A DNA stretch of 7,562 nucleotides from the NCBI GenBank assembly GCA_002825515.1, contig PJET01000195.1, positions 1-7,562 on the forward strand, given 5' to 3'. The notes below the pieces were generated by a model. It worked only from the letters and a program-made list of their open reading frames with translations. It had not been told where the DNA came from and searched no databases. Of this stretch, positions 5,527 through 7,562 are shown one piece after another. The DNA is from Candidatus Thorarchaeota archaeon MP11T_1. Lineage in GTDB: Archaea; Asgardarchaeota; Thorarchaeia; Thorarchaeales; Thorarchaeaceae. How positions within the stretch are numbered: the first letter of the stretch is position 1; every line of letters starts with the position of its first letter. The position numbers and the translations under genes are program-made.

Positions 5527-6303
5527 ATGGAAGAAGATTGTGCAGTCAAAATACTTGGAGCGCCCGAAGCTCAAGTCGTTCAGACACATGAAATAGACAT
5601 GGAACAGCCATTGTTGGTATGTTGCTTCCCATCAGCTGGAGTCGTTGGAACAATTGCGGCTCAAGAAATGATTCAGCAATTTGAGATGGAAGAGGTTGCA
5701 CACGTCAGATCTCGTTATATGCCATCAGCTGCTGTTTTTCAAGAAGGTCGACTTCGTCATCCATTCAGAGTTTATGGGAAAAAGGACAAGAATTTACTTG
5801 TTGTAACAGCCGAGCTACCTGTAGCAGATGATGGACTCTATATGGTCAGTTCAGCTCTTCTAGATTGGGGTGCAACAGTGGGAGTTAGAGAAACAGTAAT
5901 TCTTGATGGCATTCCTGTTCAAGGACTTCCTGCAGACCGCAAGGTATTGTACGCTGCAGAAGAAGAAAAGATGAATGACCTTGCAGAGGATGATACAATG
6001 GAAATCCTCACGAAAGGTATCATCACTGGAATTGCTGGCTCGATTCTCTCAGAAACTCTGTGTAGAGAAATGGTTGGATTTGCGTTGCTCACTCCTGCAA
6101 TAGCAATGGTTCCAGATCCTGAAGGTGCAGTTCAGTTATTACAAGCTTTGAACAGATTATATGATGTAGGTGTTGATGTCGAAGGATTAAAAGAGAGTGC
6201 GGTAGAGATTCGTCGTAGGATGGAAGAAATGGCCCAACAGGTTGATGGAATGCGTAGACAGCAACCCGGCGGGCGTCCGGGTTACGAGAGAATGTACGCT
6301 TAA
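5527..6303 (+). CDS. PAC2-family protein, proteasome assembly chaperone/activator-like, with C-terminal HbYX motif
   Basis: This 258-residue cytoplasmic protein belongs to the PAC2 family, which includes the eukaryotic proteasome assembly chaperones and archaeal PbaA/PbaB. The family's glycine-rich core is visible as FPSAGVVGTIAAQEMI (34-49), ELPVADDG (96-103) and GIITGIAGSIL (164-174). Residues about 210-245 form a charged helix, likely coiled-coil, followed by a flexible Gly/Pro/Arg linker and the terminal residues Met256-Tyr257-Ala258. Hydrophobic-Tyr-any residue at the very C-terminus is the HbYX motif that proteasome activators and assembly factors insert into pockets of the 20S alpha ring. 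A role in assembling or opening the archaeal 20S proteasome is therefore a reasonable inference. The substrate or partner is not shown by the context: the upstream gene is a metal exporter, and the convergent downstream gene is porG, 9 bp away. Confidence 0.87.
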   Translation: MEEDCAVKILGAPEAQVVQTHEIDMEQPLLVCCFPSAGVVGTIAAQEMIQQFEMEEVAHVRSRYMPSAAVFQEGRLRHPFRVYGKKDKNLLVVTAELPVADDGLYMVSSALLDWGATVGVRETVILDGIPVQGLPADRKVLYAAEEEKMNDLAEDDTMEILTKGIITGIAGSILSETLCREMVGFALLTPAIAMVPDPEGAVQLLQALNRLYDVGVDVEGLKESAVEIRRRMEEMAQQVDGMRRQQPGGRPGYERMYA

Positions 6304-6312
6304 CTAAGAGAC

Positions 6313-6864
6313 TCAGTCTTTGCAGGAATCATATGCTTCCTTTGCACCTTGGGCGTTTCGCTCCCCGACCTTTCCAGCCCAGTTTTCACAAATGACTTTC
6401 TGTACTGTTTTCAGCTTCACAAGACCTGTAGCTTTTGCAATCGCACCAAGCATAGTAGTATTGATGACAGGTAATCCTCCAACTAATAGCCCATTCCTTA
6501 GAGCGATGCCAGTACCATCATAGGTGTATATGTGACCTTTTGGTAAATTAATCTCACTGGGACTTTTTGGTGTGTTAACAATAACTTTCCCATTTTCGAC
6601 TAGTCCCTCAGTCACATCGATTAGCTCAAGAATCGTAGAATCAAGAACAGCCACCACATCAGGAGTGTAGACTTGGCTTCTAACATTAATCTCTTCGTCA
6701 TCAATTCGTGTAAATGCTTTAACAGGGGCGCCTCTACGTTCGGCTCCAAAGTAGGGAAACGCTTGCACTCCCTTGTATCCATCTATGTAAGCAGCCTTCG
6801 CTAGCAGTTCGGCTGATGTTACGCCACCCTGCCCACCTCTTCCATGCCATCTGATTTCTATCAA
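6313..6864 (-). CDS. porG: Pyruvate/2-oxoacid:ferredoxin oxidoreductase, gamma subunit
   Basis: This 183-residue protein is the gamma subunit of the four-subunit archaeal type 2-oxoacid:ferredoxin oxidoreductases, which cleave pyruvate or related acids to acyl-CoA and CO2 and reduce ferredoxin. Signatures are IRWHGRGGQGG (4-14), FPYFGAERRGAPVKAF (36-51), TPDVVAVLD (67-75) and GLPVINTTMLGAI (130-142). The length matches stand-alone gamma subunits, and no fused alpha or beta domain is present. The start is TTG at 6864, preceded by AGGAG nine bases upstream. No ATG fits, and the family normally begins right at this point (MIEIRWHG). Usually the delta, alpha and beta genes follow directly; here the next gene downstream is the convergent PAC2 gene, so the partners must be elsewhere. 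The preferred 2-oxoacid (pyruvate, indolepyruvate or branched-chain) cannot be told from gamma alone. Confidence 0.93.
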   Translation of the reverse strand: MIEIRWHGRGGQGGVTSAELLAKAAYIDGYKGVQAFPYFGAERRGAPVKAFTRIDDEEINVRSQVYTPDVVAVLDSTILELIDVTEGLVENGKVIVNTPKSPSEINLPKGHIYTYDGTGIALRNGLLVGGLPVINTTMLGAIAKATGLVKLKTVQKVICENWAGKVGERNAQGAKEAYDSCKD

Positions 6865-6873
6865 TATGAATGA

Positions 6874-6878
6874 CTCCT
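6874..6878 (-). promoter_or_regulatory. Ribosome binding site supporting the TTG start of porG
   Basis: On the minus strand AGGAG lies nine bases before the TTG at 6864. It is the clearest SD in the region and supports initiation at TTG. Confidence 0.6.
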
Positions 6879-6916
6879 GAGAACAGTTAAGTTGCTAAGC
6901 CTTGCGCGGCAACGGT

Positions 6917-6925
6917 CAAACATAA
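6917..6925 (-). promoter_or_regulatory. Possible TATA-box-like element for porG
   Basis: On the minus strand TTATGTTTG is preceded by the purine-rich GTAAAGG, which resembles a TFB recognition element. A start near 6896 would give a leader of about 31 nucleotides that includes the AGGAG site. The match is loose. Confidence 0.3.
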
Positions 6926-6953
6926 CCTTTACGTTCTTGCTACATGGACAGAC

Positions 6954-6962
6954 TCTAAATTC
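6954..6962 (+). promoter_or_regulatory. Possible TATA-box-like element for the right-edge gene
   Basis: TCTAAATTC is centred near 6958, predicting a start near 6984 and a leader of about 27 nucleotides that contains the GAGGAG ribosome binding site. The assignment rests only on base composition and spacing. Confidence 0.3.
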
Positions 6963-6997
6963 GGTACTCTTATCACAATCTTCATTCGAGGAATTGT

Positions 6998-7003
6998 GAG
7001 GAG
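6998..7003 (+). promoter_or_regulatory. Ribosome binding site of the right-edge gene
   Basis: GAGGAG is seven bases before the ATG at 7011. It is a strong SD and the main evidence for this start. Confidence 0.65.
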
Positions 7004-7010
7004 TCCAATC

Positions 7011-7562
7011 ATGACACTTGATGATGATCAAAAGGACTTTCTACAGTTACTTCGGAAAATAATTAGCTTGCCCCTTCATTGGTTTATGAACTATTCACCA
7101 GATGATAATGAATTTCTGGTTAGGCTTAATCAACTCGAGGAAGTCGAAGGAAAGATAGCCGATAAGGGACTGTATCAAAGAGTAAGGAATATTGTGAAAT
7201 CTGGAGGAATCAAAGACAAGAGAGAGTTTGTCATTTCTACGATTTCTGATGAATTCCCAAATGCTGACGAACTCAGGAGAATGTTCAAGGATTTGCCAGA
7301 GAAATTGGTTCTTGTAGCTTTTGGTTACTTCTCGTTGGTGAAACTCGCAAGGACAAGAGACAGGAGAATATCAGTGGAATGGGAGCGTCGTCAAATAGTG
7401 GATCAGTATATTCCTCGAAGTCAGGAACGGATTAAAGCAAAAGCTCGACAGCCTGGCGAGTTTTCGAAAAGCATTATCAACATAGGAAAGATGCTAGAAA
7501 GAGAGCCAGACAACATGAAAGAATGGGCCATTCTAAGGTACTATCTAGACGAGGTAGCAGGG
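7011..7562 (+). CDS. Unknown charged, helix-rich protein (3' end beyond the window)
   Basis: The frame starting at the ATG at 7011 stays open for 184 codons to the right edge, which is very unlikely by chance in this composition. A strong SD (GAGGAG) lies seven bases before it. The product is rich in Lys, Arg, Glu and Asp and looks mostly alpha-helical, with a modest hydrophobic stretch (KLVLVAFGYFSLVKLA, about residues 98-113) too interrupted to be a clear membrane segment. A basic segment follows (ARTRDRR; RSQERIKAKAR). I do not recognise a family. It diverges from porG across a 146-bp gap, so the two may share regulatory DNA. Function is unassigned, and the C-terminal part is missing from the window. 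Confidence 0.8.
   Translation, partial: MTLDDDQKDFLQLLRKIISLPLHWFMNYSPDDNEFLVRLNQLEEVEGKIADKGLYQRVRNIVKSGGIKDKREFVISTISDEFPNADELRRMFKDLPEKLVLVAFGYFSLVKLARTRDRRISVEWERRQIVDQYIPRSQERIKAKARQPGEFSKSIINIGKMLEREPDNMKEWAILRYYLDEVAG

Noticed and set aside
6320..6523. A 67-codon plus-strand frame inside porG.
   Set aside because: It is antisense to conserved PorG sequence and has no supporting start signal.
6891..6913. Short inverted repeat GTTGC...GCAAC around a GC-rich patch upstream of porG.
   Set aside because: With only five paired bases and no further pairing, it is within chance expectation.
1..7562. CRISPR arrays, insertion sequences, tRNA or rRNA genes, integration sites.
   Set aside because: I saw no regularly spaced repeats, transposase motifs, tRNA-like cloverleaf sequence or long direct or inverted repeats. 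The region looks like stable chromosomal DNA.

Overview
The window reads as chromosomal DNA from an archaeon of moderate, somewhat AT-leaning base composition. Three things point to Archaea: a PAC2-family proteasome-assembly-type protein ending in a HbYX-like tail; a stand-alone gamma subunit of a 2-oxoacid:ferredoxin oxidoreductase (PorG type); and TATA-box-like promoters about 26 bp upstream of plausible transcription starts, including one that predicts a leaderless mRNA. Shine-Dalgarno (SD) motifs are of the GGTG, GAGG and GGAG types, and one gene most likely starts at TTG. An Asgard-type or other anaerobic, mesophilic archaeal lineage would fit, but no marker gene fixes the phylum. There are no tRNA or rRNA genes, transposases, CRISPR arrays or other signs of a mobile region. 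This is compact housekeeping and accessory metabolic DNA.

Layout from left to right. (1) 1-201 holds only the edge of an unknown gene and a T-rich terminator or inverted repeat. (2) A DUF72 (YecE-like) gene lies on the minus strand at 202-1014. (3) A divergent intergenic region at 1015-1120 carries two abutting perfect palindromes. (4) On the plus strand, a small unknown protein (1121-1429) is followed closely by a type I glutamine synthetase (1489-2790), probably as one transcription unit. (5) A PLP-dependent class I/II aminotransferase lies on the minus strand (2787-3944) and shares the four bases TTAA with the glutamine synthetase, so both stop codons overlap. (6) A divergent promoter region at 3945-4072 has two identical, oppositely oriented GTTATATC boxes. 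(7) A cation diffusion facilitator on the plus strand (4073-5476) has three tandem copies of the cytoplasmic metal-binding/dimer domain. (8) A PAC2 protein with a C-terminal Met-Tyr-Ala follows (5527-6303). (9) PorG is on the minus strand (6313-6864), convergent with PAC2 and only 9 bp from it. (10) A divergent intergenic region (6865-7010) precedes an unknown charged, helix-rich protein that runs off the right edge.

How the genes fit together. Glutamine synthetase (ammonium assimilation) and the convergent aminotransferase (transfer of amino groups between amino acids and 2-oxo acids) are both nitrogen-metabolism enzymes, but their convergent arrangement means they are not co-transcribed. 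PorG would serve ferredoxin-linked 2-oxoacid oxidation, with its partner subunits elsewhere. The metal exporter and the PAC2 protein read in the same direction, but each has its own promoter-like signals. I see no single new multi-gene system. The most notable items are the triple-CTD metal exporter, the HbYX tail on the PAC2 protein, the palindrome pair between the DUF72 gene and the small gene, and the uncharacterised small gene coupled to glutamine synthetase.
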